DNA of 64,000 bases from Strigops habroptila. Its lineage: Eukaryota > Chordata > Aves > Psittaciformes > Psittacidae. Under the pieces are notes generated by a model. It saw only the letters and a list, made by a program, of their open reading frames with translations. It was not told where the DNA came from and made no database searches. The stretch is from positions 17,494,744 to 17,558,743 of the forward strand of contig NC_044288.2 in NCBI RefSeq assembly GCF_004027225.2. Direction: 5' to 3'. Positions 14,537-26,305 of this stretch are shown here, piece after piece. How positions within the stretch are numbered: position 1 is the first letter of the stretch; each line of letters starts with the position of its first letter. A program made the translations under genes and the position numbers.

Positions 14537-17500
14537 AGGAGAATGACATGAACAAGTAGCAGGTGCATCTGGTGGAAAGTCACGTCATAGGGACAGAGTT
14601 CAGTGTACCTGGTGTCACAAGAGGTTGGCTCTGAAATAGCTCAGTGAGTTAAAGGCTGGCAGACGTGACAGTAGAAGGAACAGCAAGGGCGTAACAAGCG
14701 GCTCTCGTGACACCCTAGTCCCTTATCCAGAAATATAAAAGTTAGGACCTAACCCTCATCCAAAATCAGACTGTGCTTAAACCAGAGAGAGCTGTCCAGA
14801 AGCTCTGTTACCATCACGCTGGTCAGATGGCGACAAAAGAGAAACAAAATCACACCCTGGAGCACAGCCAAAGGCAACTATCTAAATTGCCCCCAGCAGA
14901 CCCAATTGCAGCAGTAAGAAATGCCAAGAGATACTTAGGCATATGCATTGGTGAGTGAAACCTTCATTTACAAACAAATCTACTGTTATCCCCATGTAGC
15001 AGACACCCATGATAAAACACCAAGTGAAATGTTTGTAGTTTAGGTATGGTGCCATCAGACCAAAACGGTACCCAAACATCAAGGCAAAACCCTTATCTAC
15101 TGAATGTCCTTTAAACCCATAAATGTTCAAGTGATATGTCAGAGAACGACACACAATCTAAGCTAAGATTTGAGAAGTGAAAACATCTTCATTTATATTA
15201 TGTTGTTTGTGTCCTTAAAACACAGAGGGAACTTTTTGTAGAAGAGTAATGGACTCCAAATCACTTTAATGAGATAAAGTGTAAATTTGAATTGACTAGA
15301 CATCAATTTGTGAGAAATCATATCCTCCTGGTAGGATGGTTAATCATCTGATCATTTCAGGTGAGATGTTTTGGCACATTAAAGGGATGGAGCTGTTAGT
15401 AAGCTCAATAAATTATACAGGTTTGCTCAAAACTTCACAGAAGAGGCACAGAACTATTACGTCAGCTAATTAATACAGATTTTTGACTGGAAGGGAATAC
15501 TCAATGCATTTTAGACAGTTATAATTGCCTAAAATCAATCCCTTTTCAGTTACCTGAATTCAAAGGACTTCAAAACCAAGTTGATCTCAAATCACTACTC
15601 CATCTCATGTCCTTCAAAATACCTTCAAGATGCTGTTTATCCGCGTTTATACAGTTGAGGTGATTGATAAGCAGTGATTGGGTCACCTGAGGAATGCATA
15701 AAGGTTTTGAGAGCAAAATCAGTATCCTACTAAAGTGCAAGATGTTACACGTGAAGACTAGGAGTAAGCTTGGAGTTCCCTGGGATATGCTATTCCCTCT
15801 ATTCCCCCTGGTTTTTGCAGGGTGGATAACACACACAAACCAGCTGCATTGAGCCTCCCAAGTCTGACTCTCTTTTGTTAGGTCTGTTGATGCTCAAAAT
15901 ACAATTCAGGCTCCCTGACTTGTTCTTGTGTAACACTGTCACAAGACCAGCTTGAATCTATTCTCACTGCTCTTTAGCTAGCCGAGGACATCTGCACTGA
16001 ATGCTGCTTTCCAGGCACATGGTAAGGAATGTATACACACACAGTATATACAGACATGTATACCCATATATCTCCGAGGGTGCCCCGGATTGTACAGTGT
16101 AAGGAGTGCTCCGGTGGGGGTACACTCTGGTTTCCATACCTAATAAATCTTACCCAGCAATGAAGGAACCAAACAGCCTATTTTGAGCATATGAAAAACG
16201 AAAGATTTTGGCCTGCTTAGTACACCCAGCCTGCCACACACGTTCATTGAAAGAAAGGCTAGGGAACTCCGTAACCCTCCCAGACACATGCAGAAAAGAA
16301 TTTGGAAATATCCCACTGTGTTCCAGCAGCCTATAATGGGAGACTGGCTGTGGAAGAAGAATTGCTGGTATGATCTCAGGACTCAACCCACTGTAGTCAG
16401 ACAGTCTGCCCACAATGATGGGCCCAGCCAAGACAATACCAGCTCTATACTCACTGATAGTCCAGACCCAAATACAAACAACATCCCCATGTCTGACCAT
16501 GCTACTCAAATGTGCAGATGAACACGGAAAGGTAATGTAGATAGCAGGCTACCTGGTCTCCTAGTTTCAACACCAGTGAAATTTCTTTGCTGCTTTCAAA
16601 AACTCCTAATGGGACCAGTTGAAATGATGGATGTAAACAGCTCCTCCAGCCACAGGCAGTGCTGGATATTCCTTAGAGAACTAAGGTCTTGTGTGTATTA
16701 CATGGCTGTCTCTATTCAGGAGACTAAAAAGAAGTTCAGTCCTGCTTGTATATACTGGAATCATTACCTACAGTGTTCCCATAAATCATATAAATGAATA
16801 TTACTATGTCACTAGTTAGGATGGTTGGTGTTATTATTGAAAAACCTTCTGGCAATCCAATCCTAGTGCCATCCAAGCCGAGATTGGCTCCAGAGCAATT
16901 TATACCAGTTTCAAGTCTGTGCCCTGCAGTTTCCCAAAAAGACTCTGGCAGCAAGACAGTCAGTGTTGAGGCTGCTGTGCCCATTCTCCATCACATTCCC
17001 CAACCCAAGGGTAAGAGAGGTTGACACAAAGCCACTTTACCAGCCACACACCACTAGGAGCTGCATCCTCCTCCAGGCTGCCAATGCTCTGCACCCCTGA
17101 AGCAGGGTCTGCTCCATGGCCACTACATATCTGAGTCAGAGACAGTCCATTTTCCGCTTGGGATGAAACATTTCGTGGGTCATAGGAGACTGGGGAGAAC
17201 CAACCCCAACCTTCCTGCTGGGGGCATTATACAATACACACAGATGAAGCTCAGCAGACACTCTAGGGGCACCCAGCAAAGCTGCTGGTGAAAGAAGACA
17301 CAAAAGCATAGGCAGCATTTACCTCAGCCAATGTGCCATCAATTGTCAGAATAGAAACTTGACTGAACATGGAGATTTGAAAAGGCAGAGACTAGTCCTG
17401 GGAGGCAGCAGAAGACCATGGACACCCTGCCTGTGGTCTCATTCTGCATATTCCACCCTCCAGTCAGCTGTGAACCACTTACCCAGAATCCAATTTATTC

Positions 17501-17723
17501 CTGTGGATTTTCAAGAAATATGAATCCTAAAACAAGATGTACTGAAAGTTCAGTACATGGTATTAAAGCTAGTATCCATCATGTCAATTCTGCCTCTCCA
17601 ATTTATTCATTCTGCTTGTTTGTTATTATCATCTGCCCATAATCTACTCAAAAACAATACCCTTATGATTTTTTCCATGGTTAGTTATTTCCTCAGTCAT
17701 TGACTTGGTTTCCTGAGGCTATC

Positions 17724-17743
17724 AAAAAAAAAAAAAAAAAAAA
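17724..17743 (+). repeat. A20 homopolymer
   Basis: Uninterrupted A20 followed by TTTATATAAACA. No upstream retroelement sequence is recognised, so it is better read as a simple repeat than as a retrotransposon tail. Confidence 0.85.
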
Positions 17744-18359
17744 TTTATATAAACACATCTCTGTTTTGAAATGGTCCCTAACAACTTATAAATGCAATAT
17801 GACATCAACCAAAAATCAAAGCATATTTGGCACATGGGACCCACTCCTGGCTATGAAAATGGGTGTAGCTGAAATAGCCCCAGGGAAGGACTCACCCAAC
17901 TCATACACAGAATGCATTTAAATAAATAGAGAGTCCAGTCTTGGTCCACAGACAGGCAGAACTCTTAGGCAGGAGAAGAGTCATCTGAATGACATCACAG
18001 GGGGACATCCATGCAGCAGCCAGATGTGCAGATTTAGTTGTGCAGTATAGCAGCACCAAAGCTTGTTTATAGTTGGACAGGTGAAAGAGTGGAAGAATTG
18101 GATTGCATTCACGGACATTTCCAGAATAAAATCTGATTACACTAGGATACAGAGGACAGCAAATATTACCTCTGAAGGCTTTTCTCACAGAAAATAGCAT
18201 CCAGCAATTCTTCCATTTGGGGTTAGAGATTTAAAGTAATTTAGAATAAGGAGAAAAAAGCCTTCAGAAATAATCCCTTTGCAGACATGAGAAACTACCA
18301 TGTACGGTCCCATGCTGATGAGCCCAGCTATAATCCAATCTTTGGTTTCTGCTGACTAG

Positions 18360-18860
18360 CTGAGCTCTCGTGGTTTATTATGTCAGCGGAACCCCTCAAA
18401 AGAATTATAGCCTTTTATTCAGCTCCGAACCGCGTATTATTATGAATACTAAACTGGTTCAAATAGTCTATTGGTCCTGCTGTAACAAAGTCTTAAGTAA
18501 TTACCTATCTCTTCAAAGAATGTGTTTCCATTGGCGTCAGATCCCACTGAAAGCAGGCATGCATGCTTGTGGATATACTGTGCACAATGTCCCCAGAGCA
18601 AGCACATGGCGATGTATAAACAACAGGACAGCGCTCTCGCCACCACAGCATTGCAAAATCAAAGGCTTCTACAGCAAGCAAAAATCTGATCTTAATTAAT
18701 CATAATAAAAACACATTAAATGATGCTCAGAATAAATAGATACAGGTGATGCTGGCAACGTGCTCATCATAGTGGCAAACTGCAAGCTGTTTGTCATAAA
18801 TGATAATTAAAGGTATCAATAAAATTGATTTGAAAACAGCTGTTAGCATCAGCCCCGCAA
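18360..18860. promoter_or_regulatory. Candidate conserved noncoding element(s)
   Basis: The segment has TAATTA homeodomain cores at 18694-18699 and 18804-18809, and an ATCAAT-AAA-ATTGAT inverted repeat at 18815-18829, within sequence lacking repeats and long frames. This is typical of developmental enhancers but unverified without cross-species alignment. Confidence 0.25.
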
Positions 18861-21419
18861 AAGGAGAGGCTGAGGCAGGTTCCTGCATCCGGGTGGTCCC
18901 AGTGGAATCAGTAGACCCTGAGACAGAGCAGGACTTTAATTTGTATATTAAAATTTGCCTGTTCCAGTATTGATAACTGCTCATCCAATGCCCACAAAGC
19001 AGCAGGACCAAGGGTCTGCTTGCTACATTGAGCCTTGATTTTTCTACATGCTGTCTGCAAGACCTGCTCATAACTGTTAAGATTTGAGGAATCTTTTTAG
19101 TCTCAACTCTGTGGGCTCGACAACTAACTATTCACTGAAAAGGTGGGGGATTTATGTGAACTTAAATTCACACTACTCATTATTCCACAGGAAGAATACA
19201 AACCCATGAACTGTATCATGTATGTCACAAATGCAAGTATCTCAAAGCCAACATGGTTTACGGGCTGTGCTGTGTCAGAGCATCTGCCTAGATCCCATAC
19301 AAATTAAATGAGAGATCCCACCAAGAAACTGTGGTTAGGCCATGCGAAGAGTTAGATCTGTGGGTTAGCTCTTGTCACATCTGCACTGATAAGTCCCAAA
19401 GCAGTGGGAAGACCATCTGCACGTACAAAGTGAAATGTGGCTTATGAAAAGCCAATGAGAGACTAAGATGGGACTGTAGATGTGATTTCTGTCTCATTGC
19501 TCTGACATGCTCTGCATTGAATTTCTTGGGTCCAATGTGAAAACAAAACTTGGCCCTTAATCTCAGCATCAGCTGTTGCCTGAAGTGAATCAGTGGAGAG
19601 AAAGCATAGGAGAGGCAGGCAGACCATCCATTCGATTTGTGTTTGCTGGCATCCGCATGGCCATTCACAGGAGAGGCAGATTCACTTTCAATCTGAGGTC
19701 AATCCAACTGAGAGCCAGGACTGGTGGGTAGGGCAATTTAAGAGCATTATATTGTTTGGACTCTGATTCTGGAATCGTTGTACTCTGCAGAGAGTCGTAC
19801 TTTGTGGGTGGTGACTACGGTGCTATAATTACCACTCTAATTACACTGGCATGTTTCCTTCTTGGCGAGCCCCATGGAATTACAGTCCCGTTACCTTACC
19901 TGGGTTTCTGATAGTCCTAGCACGACGGGCTATAGCTTTTTGGTTTTTTGGCCTGGCCACAAGCTGGTAGGGTAAGTATGAATTGGAAGGCCAGGAATGC
20001 CGAGCTAGTTTCTTCCAGAGCAAAAAACCAATGTTGTCAATGTCCACTTTGACTGCAAGTATCACTTGTGGCTCCTTCAGCAGGTGGAGTGGAGGAGGAA
20101 CCAAGGAACCAGAACACCAGAAGAATCTGGCATTGCAAAGGAGAAGGACACCCTGGGACTAGCAAATCTCACCCAGCTTTAACTTCTGCCTCACACAACT
20201 ACATCATAAACACACATAAGATGTGTGTATCTGATAAATATGTCAGCCGTGACACTTAATTATTCACATTGGGCTTTGGCATTAATATCATAGTGGTCAT
20301 TCTCATCTCTCCTACAGCTATTGCTTCAGGATTTGGTAGGCTCAAAAATGCAAAACCATCTTGTGTTTCAGGTGGAACCCAGTTCATTTCCGGGTTTGAT
20401 CCTACCTGGAATAAAGCACATATTAACCTTTAATCACATAAATAAAGAAGAACACTTTCTATAGCAGGTGGTCTTCAGAGGAGGGACCCAGGTAACTCCT
20501 TATTGTTTTATACAAAAGCATGTTTTTCCCAAAAATCAAACATGATTTCTGCAGAAGAGCTGTGATGAGTTTCCATGCTCCTCCAAGCAGGCTCTGCCAC
20601 CGCAGCCCTCAGTTGGGAGATGGAACTGACTGTGTCCCAGCAGGCCGTTGTCTGGATGAAACCAGAGACTCCACTGCAAATCTTTTGCAGATTCTTTATA
20701 ACACACAGGGGGATTCGGTTTTGGTGACTTTGCTGAACAATTCTCTAAATCAAAGCTTCTTCTTGAAAAGCTTTTCCCTAGTTTCTGATGTATTTTTCTC
20801 CCTGCTGATTTGGAATCCAACCTGGGAATATGGGTGTTACAGGATGTTCAGCACTTCTCTGCGTCAAGCCGCAGCTGACTGAGGTAGCCACTTCACTCAA
20901 GGAAATTATTTGAGTTCTTCTGAGAGCCTCTTGACAGTAGGTAAAGATTGTTTCAGCTTGTGGGAGTGCCAGCTAGAACCCTTTATAACCTGAGTGACAT
21001 GTAATGTCATAAAAACTCCTGCTAAAACTCACTCTGTCCTTTCAAGATTGCAATTTTGATGTCAATGCCTGTCTTTTCAACCATCAGAAAGCAGTTCATC
21101 TGCATAAGAACCAGCAAGTCAGAGATTGCCTACAAGTATCTCCTACCAAGAGTCCCTTCTGTGCATTATTCTAGTTAAGAATGTAACTCAGCATGTTTTG
21201 CAGATCTCTTCCCCATTCTCTCGGGGAGGGGGAAAAATGCACTGATGTGAGAAAAGGGGAAAAATAGATGTTTTGGCCAATGCTCTTATCTGATGACTAA
21301 GCAGACTGCAGTCTGATATGTCTCAATCTGAACAGCCACATTTTGACAACCCTTTCGCACATAATTGCCAACAGAGCTTCCATTTTGCTTTAGTGCAGTA
21401 GTCACAGAAATCATGACTG

Positions 21420-21640
21420 TTTGGCATTATCTGCCTTATATTAGTTGTAATCACATCACATTTTTGTTTCTATCCACAAGTAATAAAAACCATGCATATC
21501 TTTAGTTTGACTTAAAGAATAAAGCAAATACATAATTCTGGCAAATTGCTTGGAATTATAGTTTAGAGGCATCTGGTTCAGATATTCTGTAGTAAATTGT
21601 TGGCACTGACATTGCCACTTTTTTTTTTTTATTATTATTT
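21420..21640. promoter_or_regulatory. Candidate conserved noncoding element
   Basis: An AT-rich, CpG-free stretch with TTATCT (GATA-like, 21427-21432) and ATGCAT-type motifs, ending in a T-rich run near 21620-21630. It has enhancer-like composition only. Confidence 0.2.
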
Positions 21641-24607
21641 GAACCAAAATGTTCTCAGAAACATGTGTTTTTCATCCAACTTTCTTGTAATCCATTTTAT
21701 GAAGGCCGCAAAGCTTATAAAGTTTGAAACTTAAACTACCTGGGCAGAAGGGATTGTTTCAGGACACTCATTACACAGCTGATTAACTGAGGAATAAACA
21801 ATGCTGGCACGCAACCTAGCATGTCTGTTGTTTTGGCTTTTTGTCTCAAGGAGTTGTCTTTCTCGAAATACCTCCCCAGGTACAATGTGTACATTCCAGC
21901 CTGTTTTGCTCACAAATTACATACCTGTCTTTTATGTCAAGTCCAATATAGCTGCACCAGGTTTTCTTATTCCACATAAAAAGTAACCAATTACTTGAGT
22001 AAATACCTGTTTTAAAAATATCACAGAGTGGTTTCCTGCTGCTCTAAATACTAAAATGTTTGGCAGGATTTCTGACACTTGTAAATCTTTCAAATAGTTC
22101 ATATTTTATCAAAGAAGCCAGACCATCTTTAAACGTGGTGCGTAAGTCATTGAAACCCATTTCTCAAATACCTGATTTTTATACAAGCAATCAGGAAAAA
22201 AATAATGGCTGTATAATTTTAAATATGATTAGCTCTGACTTTTCTCGCATTTCATTCTCTGTGGCTTTATTGTCAACTTCTGCTCGTTCATCATAAAAAC
22301 TACAGTTACCAGAGATTCAAAAATACTAAATCAACGATGATGGGGGAAAAGTGGCTTAAAATACAACCCTTTGAAGCTTCCCAGCAGACCTACATTTACT
22401 GAGCCTAACAGGTTCTCCAGTGTCAAATCCCATTTCAGTCACTGTCAGCAGCTTTATTCGCACCATCCGAGAACCAACTTGTGGGAATTAAATCAACACA
22501 TTCCCAGAGCAAGTCCCACACCAGGAGGAACCAAGTCCAAGAGGCAGCTTCCTCTGCTCTCCCGACCACTTTCCCAGCAATGCTTTGCAGCTCTGGGCTG
22601 GCTTCGTAATGATGTGTCATTTGCAAGTCAGCACCTTGCACTAAGCCCTGAGGTGGGGAAATTACCCAGGAGAAGAGGCAACAGTAAATTCCCCTGCCTT
22701 GCTTATTTTCTCAAGGCTGATGAAATCCCATTGTGCTGCTGGGGCTGCACAGCACAGCTTACTCCAACTCTACTGTGAAATGTGTTTAGTCACAGATAAA
22801 AAAACACAGAATCCAGACCTCGGCACACCTTCCCCACAGCATCCTCTTCCCTTTTGAAGTCATCAGCCTCTCCATCCTTCGTAACTGGGCGTGCTCGCTC
22901 TCTCCCTGTGCGCTGGAGCCTCTTGCACAGCATTCCTCAGCCTTTACCTGCCTGCAACGGCCTTGCAGGGACACAGCCCTCTTAATAATCATGAGAGTAG
23001 CTCATCTCCCTAAAAACCCCAAACAATTAAATGCTTCCCATTTAAAGGTAGTTGCAAAATGTTCATGCTACTGCTTTGTCATGCTACTGCTTCATCATAC
23101 AAAGTTTTAATCAAATTATGAAACACTCTTAAAAAGTAAAACCTATGTATGTTAGCTAAAGGGAGCTCAAAAGTGTATTCCTAAAAGCCAACAGTCATTC
23201 AAAACTGCTGGAAGTAGTTGTGGTCTTCTCCAAAGTGCTACTCCTCAAACACATCACCAAACGCCTCCCAACAGGATGCCATCCTGCAACCAGGTGCCGG
23301 TGTCCACGCAAGCTCCCTGCCACTGGGGAAAAGCTGCAGGCTCAGCGCCTCTGGACCCAGGCATCCCAAGTCTCCTGGAAACCAGTCACTAAATCACTGG
23401 AATTGGTAACTATTCTATAAAATTACCTGGCACGCAGATTGGCAGTCGATTGTGCTGCCAGGGAGCAAGTTACGCCACACTCCAAAAGATGCCAAATTTG
23501 CTAGAGCATGACTTGTGTATCATGAGCATTTTTCCTGCCAGCACTCACCTTTAAAATGCAGGCACAGCTCATTGCCTTGCTAAGGGCTGAGTGGGATCAG
23601 ATCCTCTAATCCCAGCAGCACCCTGATGAGTGACCTCGAGGGAGAAAGGCAGGGAAAAATCCTACCGCGCAGAGTCCATCCACCGCGCAGCAGCGCCTCC
23701 TGAGCAGGAAGGGATGGGGAATGCTGAACGTTCTGAGTGCCGGCAGATTTCTTCACCAAATAGTGACACGAGGGGGTGCTATTTTAGGCACGGTTTTGGT
23801 AAGGAAAAGATGTGAAATAACCTTGGATGGAGCAATTAAAACGATATTGGCTGAAGGAGAAGATGAGCTGCACTAGGGCAGCCAGGGCTGCGTGGTTTGA
23901 AGGACACGCTCTGAGAAATGATGAGACCTGAGAAGTGAACCAGAGGGAGGAACCCGGGGTCTGGCACATGGAGGATGCATGGAATTCCTTTAAGTCAAAA
24001 GGGCAAAACCCATCCAAAAATCGTAACTTTAAAAAGAGGCAGAAAGATCGATGAAGAATGGCTGCACGAGGGCATCAGACCTGAAGCAGCAGGTTAAAGG
24101 CATTAGGAGGAAGCACAGTTTCTGAGGCATAAGAAAAAAAATTAAACATGTGTATAATACAAACTTGCTGGTTAGGAACAGTACAGTGGTTGTTACCTCC
24201 TGCAACAAACTGCTGTCCCTTAAATCCCCCTGCCTGTACTCCTTCTGCTGCTCCCAAGTTCATTCAGACCCTGGTCTTAGAGCACTGGAGATGAGAATTG
24301 CTAAAATCAGGCTACTTAGACCTAGCAAAGGCAATTAAATATCAAAATTCTTCAGCAGTGTCAATAGTAAGAGACCATGGACAAAAGAAGGGCCACCGGG
24401 CACTCAGGGTGAGGTAAAAAATGAAGAAGAAAAAACTATTCCTTTAACAGCCCTGCTGTCAAAAAGGGCAGAGACCAGGAACAGGAGCTTTGCAGCCATC
24501 CACACTGGCACAGCCAGATCCTTAGAGGAAAGCTGCGAGTTGCACTTCAGCGTATTGATAAAAGGGAATTTCCACATGAGCTTGGCACCACCGCGAAGAA
24601 TTTCAGC

Positions 24608-24608
<1 letters not shown>

Positions 24609-24640
<32 letters not shown>
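24609..24640 (+). repeat. A32 homopolymer at the island boundary
   Basis: An uninterrupted run of 32 A, about 1.4 kb upstream of the predicted STC2 start. CpG-rich sequence begins within about 80 nt downstream. Length is probably polymorphic. Confidence 0.9.
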
Positions 24641-24642
<2 letters not shown>

Positions 24643-25032
24643 TGTTTCGAAGTGAAACCCTAAAGAATGATAAACAAACTTTGCACCGCTCAGACCCAGC
24701 AAACAAACCTCCCGGCCTGGGACAAAACCAGCGGAGGCCGAGGCGAGGAGCGGGGCCGGCAGGGATGTCTCGGGGGATGCGGGAAGGGGAGGGGGGGACA
24801 GACGCGGAGCCATGGTCCTGCGGCGCGGTGTCACGTCCCGCCGCGGAGACCCTTGCTCGGGGAGGTGTGAGTGGATTTCCTCAAGTGCATTTTGACAGCT
24901 GTGAGGAAGCGGGGCGGCAGCAGCAGATGGAGACATTCCTGGCTGGGCCCCCCCCCGCCTTCCCCTCGGCGGGACCCCCGGCACGGCACAGCGCGCCCCG
25001 GGGCTGAGGGGGGAGGCGGGATCCGCGGGTTC

Positions 25033-25041
25033 TGATGAAAC
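25033..25041 (+). promoter_or_regulatory. NSRE-1-like element (TGATGAAAC) about 1 kb upstream of STC2
   Basis: TGATGAAAC equals the ATF4-binding NSRE-1 core known from the asparagine synthetase promoter. ATTACG follows after an 11-nt gap, a 4/6 match to the NSRE-2 sequence GTTACA at its known spacing. The first match is exact; the second is weak and may be chance. Confidence 0.35.
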
Positions 25042-25248
25042 ATCTGATGTGCATTACGGCAGGGCAAGGGCAGACTGCATGGGCACTTCCCATCACCTGC
25101 TCGAGATTTTCCTACGTGTCCGTGTCCCCGTCCCCTCGCCCCGCTCCAGCCACCGGACAAAGGGAACAGCCAGAGCCGGCTGGGGGGTTGCTCTGGGGAG
25201 TGAGGGGGGTTGCAGAAGTGATGCTCTCCTCACGTGGTGCCCGGGGGA

Positions 25249-25261
25249 GGGGGGGGGGGGG
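25249..25261 (+). repeat. G13 homopolymer in the STC2 upstream region
   Basis: A 13-G run preceded by GGGGGA and by the CACGTG E-box at 25231-25236. It could form a G-quadruplex with neighbouring G runs. Confidence 0.9.
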
Positions 25262-25901
25262 TACGGAAGGCAGCACCCGGCCCTGCTCACCCGGCCGGGT
25301 CCGCTCTCAGGTACCACGACCCCCCTGCCAGCCCCCCCTCCAAGTGATGGATTTTGCTCAAATCCACCCGGAGCTCGCAGGGTACAAAATCCCAGGAAAA
25401 ATGAAGGAAAAAAAAAAAAAAGGAGTGGCGGGTGGAGGGTTTCCAAGAAAGTCAGTGCAATAGCTGCTTCGGAGAGAGATTTTTTTTTTTTTTCCTTTTT
25501 CTTTTAAAGCAAGTCTTACAACCAGGCGGCAGTGCCGCAGACGGCCGGCGCGGGCAGCCCGCTCCGGGCACGGGCACCCCCACTGCTTCCCCATTCCGCC
25601 CGAAGTTCCCTTCCCAGCCCTGGGGCTGCGGGGGACCGGCCGCTCGGTGCCTCCTCCCCCCCTCCAAAGCAGCGCATTTGTCAAAATCCCGCTTTTTCAC
25701 CTTATTTTTCCCTCTGCCCCCACCCCGCCCATACCACCGGGGGGAGGCAACTTGTGTCTCACCACCACCACCGTTCCCTCCCCGCCGGGTGCCGTCCGTG
25801 CCCGCTGCCCCCCGCACGCCCATCCCCCGCGTCGCGGCGCGGGTGGGGCCGGGGGAGGCGGGCCGCTGCAACCTGCCGGCGGGGCCGGGCCGGCCCCCGG
25901 C

Positions 25902-26034
25902 GGGCGGGCGGAGCGGTGCGGCGGCTGCCATTGGTCGCGGCGCGGAGCGACACCTGCTCGGCTCCCTCATGCGAGTGACACCGGGGCTCGGCGGGGATAT
26001 TTGAGGCACCCTCCGGCGCCGCCACCGCCACTCC
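25902..26034 (+). promoter_or_regulatory. STC2: Predicted STC2 core promoter
   Basis: Two overlapping GGGCGG Sp1-type boxes lie at 25902-25911, an inverted CCAAT box (ATTGG) at 25930-25934, a TATA-like GATATTTGA at 25996-26004, and an initiator match CCACTCC at 26028-26034 with its A at 26030. The spacing of the TATA-like element (about -33) and CCAAT box (about -100) to that A is what is expected, so I infer a start near 26030 and a 5'UTR of about 125 nt. No transcript evidence is available; dispersed initiation is equally possible in a CpG island. Confidence 0.6.
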
Positions 26035-26057
26035 GCGCTCGCCGCCGCGCCGGGCAC

Positions 26058-26231
26058 ATGCGGTTCGCGGGGCCGCGGCGAGGAGCGCGCTGGGCCCGGG
26101 TGCGGCACCCCGCGGGGGAGGACGCGGCGGCGGCGGCGGGGGGAAGGCGCGACCATGTGCGCGGAGCTCCGCGGCAAGCTGCTGGCCCTGGCCCTGCTGC
26201 TCGCTGTCGCCCGGGCCGCGGCGGGCACTGA
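26058..26231 (+). other. Upstream ORF overlapping the STC2 start codon out of frame
   Basis: An ATG at 26058, in a weak context (C at -3, C at +4), opens 57 codons that run past the STC2 ATG in the +1 frame and stop at TGA 26229-26231. If transcription starts near 26030, this ATG is the first one in the leader and ribosomes must leak past it to make STC2. No peptide function is claimed. Confidence 0.55.
26125..26139 (+). repeat. (CGG)5 in the STC2 5' leader
   Basis: Five exact CGG units lie 15 nt before the start codon, followed by more G. This is short but likely to form stable leader structure. Confidence 0.8.
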
Positions 26232-26305
26232 GGCCACGCACCCGCCGGAGGGGCCGCAGGACAGGACCCCGCAGCAAAAGGGGCGCCTGTCCCTGCAGAA
26301 CACAG
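26155..26305 (+). CDS. STC2: STC2 coding exon 1 (signal peptide and N-terminus)
   Basis: This exon encodes residues 1-50 plus the first base of codon 51. The hydrophobic core LLALALLLAVA is followed by ARAAAG, a typical signal-peptidase site. The conserved stretch ending KGRLSLQNT is split from the next exon after ACA G. The donor is AG|GTACGG at 26306. The ATG context is GACC ATG T, with A at -3. Confidence 0.97.

Larger units (their letters stand above)
1..24608. other. 5' intergenic region, no gene recognised
   Basis: About 24.6 kb of mostly AT-rich single-copy DNA. Short open frames exist on both strands but none shows a recognisable domain or coding-like extent, and no transposable element was identified. 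Homopolymers, small duplications and several segments that look like noncoding regulatory DNA are listed separately. In human, STC2 is also preceded by a long gene-poor interval (toward BOD1). Confidence 0.7.

Noticed and set aside
17724..17743. A20 as a retrotransposon or processed-pseudogene tail
   Set aside because: The upstream sequence shows no coding or LINE similarity and no flanking duplication. The same applies to A32 at 24609.
22371..22778. 135-codon plus-strand frame
   Set aside because: It has no similarity to any family I recognise and no promoter or polyadenylation context; consistent with chance.
25916..25934. ER-stress element (CCAAT-N9-CCACG) at the inverted CCAAT box
   Set aside because: The bases nine positions from the CCAAT box read GTGCG, not CGTGG, so the second half is missing.
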